Assembly: GCA_019510125.1 (NCBI GenBank)
Contig: JAEKKX010000019.1
Coordinates: forward strand, 26,970 to 90,969
From: Lysobacterales bacterium
Lineage (GTDB): Bacteria > Pseudomonadota > Gammaproteobacteria > Xanthomonadales > Xanthomonadaceae
Direction: 5' to 3'
DNA: 64,000 bases
The notes below the pieces were generated by a model. It made no database searches. It saw nothing but the letters and a program-made list of their open reading frames with translations, and was not told the origin of the DNA. The position numbers and the translations under genes were made by a program. This document shows, piece after piece, positions 62,076 through 64,000 of the stretch; position 1 is the stretch's first letter, and each line of letters opens with the position of its first letter.

Positions 62076-62618
62076 ATGCACACGATCGTCATCCGCGATG
62101 CGCTCCAGACCGACGCGGCCGAAATCGCCGCGATCTACAACGCCTACGTGCTGGGGAGCACGGCGACGTTCGAGCTGGAGGCGGTGGATGCGGACGAGAT
62201 GGCGCGCCGGATCGGTGCGGTGGAGGAAGCGGGGCTGCCATGGCTGGTGGCGACAGGCGACAGGGCGGCGTGCGGGTATGCGTACGCCGCGCCGTGGAAG
62301 GCCCGTGCGGCGTATGCGCGCACGGTGGAGACGTCGATCTACCTCGCCGAAGGCGCGCGCGGGACCGGGCTCGGCAAGCGGCTGTACGTCGCGCTGCTCG
62401 AACGCCTGCGCGGGATCGACCTCCATGTCGCGATCGGCGGGGTCGCGCTGCCCAATCCGGCGAGCGTGCGGTTGCACGAGGGGTTCGGCTTCGAGCCGGT
62501 GGGACGCTTCCGCGAAGTCGGACGCAAGTTCGGCGCGTGGGTGGACGTGGGCTACTGGCAGTTGCGGCTCGACGCGGCGCGGGTCGGGGCCGGGGCCGGA
62601 TCGGGTGTCGGGACATGA
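62076..62618 (+). CDS. GNAT acetyltransferase, phosphinothricin/methionine-sulfoximine type
   Basis: The 180-residue product matches the Pat/MnaT group: IRDALQTDAAEIAAIYNAYVLGSTATFE at the N-terminus, then the acetyl-CoA motif EGARGTGLGKRLYVALLERLRG, and VALPNPASVRLHEGFGFEPVGRFREVGRKFGAWVDVGYWQ. Relatives acetylate L-amino acid analogues that inhibit glutamine synthetase, which is encoded next door. ACCGGAGG precedes the ATG at 62076. Overlapping neighbours suggest co-transcription with the second GNAT gene. Confidence 0.92.
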   Translation: MHTIVIRDALQTDAAEIAAIYNAYVLGSTATFELEAVDADEMARRIGAVEEAGLPWLVATGDRAACGYAYAAPWKARAAYARTVETSIYLAEGARGTGLGKRLYVALLERLRGIDLHVAIGGVALPNPASVRLHEGFGFEPVGRFREVGRKFGAWVDVGYWQLRLDAARVGAGAGSGVGT

Positions 62619-62634
62619 CTTGTTCGGAGGACGC

Positions 62635-63751
<1,117 letters not shown>

Positions 63752-63773
63752 CCCTCGCCTCGGAGACCGTCCC

Positions 63774-64000
63774 ATGACGACTGGAACCCCCTTCGGGTCA
63801 CGGACCCGCGCCTTCGCGCTCGCGCTGCTGCTCGGCATGAGTGCGTCCTTCCTCGCGTTCTCGGTCTCGGCGCAGTCCGAGCCCGGTGCGCCAGCCCCCG
63901 CCGCCGCTGCCGACGCCGCACCCGCGCCGGACGCCGCCGCCACGCCCGCGGCCACGCCCGCCGCCACGGACGCGGCGCCCGCAGCGGCGGACGCCGCACC
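63774..64000 (+). CDS. amtB: Start of ammonium transporter AmtB (partial)
   Basis: Only about 75 residues are in the window: a signal-like hydrophobic segment (FALALLLGMSASFLAFSVSAQ, cleavage near SAQ) followed by a low-complexity Ala/Pro/Asp stretch (APDAAATPAATPAATDAAP). No Amt core is yet visible; the call rests on position after glnK and on the leader seen in Xanthomonadaceae Amt proteins. Confidence 0.7.
   Translation, partial: MTTGTPFGSRTRAFALALLLGMSASFLAFSVSAQSEPGAPAPAAAADAAPAPDAAATPAATPAATDAAPAAADAA

Overview
The window is high-GC chromosomal DNA from a gammaproteobacterium of the Xanthomonadaceae/Lysobacteraceae (Lysobacter or Luteimonas type). The evidence is an effector ending in a Xanthomonadales-type XVIPCD secretion domain, an RDD/SpoIIM/DUF4129/DUF4350/MoxR/DUF58 gene block, the rsmG-parA-parB order, a long GTAGGAGCGACG-type palindrome common in this family, and a P-II gene followed by an ammonium transporter with a cleavable leader. 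No rRNA, tRNA, CRISPR array, insertion sequence or replication origin was found.

Layout. 1-3784: a partial alpha/beta hydrolase, a secreted ExeM/NucH-type nuclease, a membrane-anchored cytochrome c5 and an FNR-type Fe-S regulator. 3828-8812: an RNA-repair locus with rtcR (CARF plus sigma54 activator), a near-consensus -24/-12 promoter with dyads upstream, rtcB, an uncharacterised ORF and rtcA. 8906-13551: deoC-deoB-deoD nucleoside salvage, translationally coupled to a PLP-dependent decarboxylase. 13630-21870: an accessory island with a secreted esterase, a lipoprotein resembling an X-T4SS immunity protein, a broken lipase-effector remnant that runs into a divergent CsrA-like gene, and a 1605-residue RHS toxin with an AT-rich DUF4329-like tip and a small lipoprotein (probable immunity) gene. 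21871-28841: a six-gene RDD/SpoIIM/DUF4129/DUF4350/MoxR/DUF58 operon on the minus strand.

29033-36831: small housekeeping genes, an aldehyde dehydrogenase, then a tightly coupled four-gene operon (31838-35976) encoding a heme-oxygenase-like putative diiron enzyme, an ATP-grasp ligase, a family 2 glycosyltransferase and a PaaK-like adenylate-forming enzyme. I recognise no described pathway with this set; it is the best candidate for an undescribed biosynthetic system. 36901-43184: a GlsB/YeaQ protein, an orphan aryl-polyene-type AMP ligase divergent from a 4'-phosphopantetheinyl transferase, rsmG, parA, parB and a secreted cyanophycinase-like peptidase. 43755-50085: two tandem paralogous micro-ORFs, a thioesterase, an acyltransferase, a YheT-type hydrolase, a TPR-sulfotransferase-like protein, a PEBP-family protein and an RDD protein.

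50351-57016: a 1767-residue putative X-T4SS effector (phospholipase-D-like core with one degenerate HKD motif, C-terminal XVIPCD), facing two exported META-domain proteins. 57149-64000: uppP, an outer-membrane patatin, glnA with NtrC sites and a sigma54 promoter, two GNAT acetyltransferases, a P-II gene and the start of amtB.

Across the window at least eight start codons lie 6-7 bases after a -10-like hexamer, which suggests that leaderless transcription is common in this genome.
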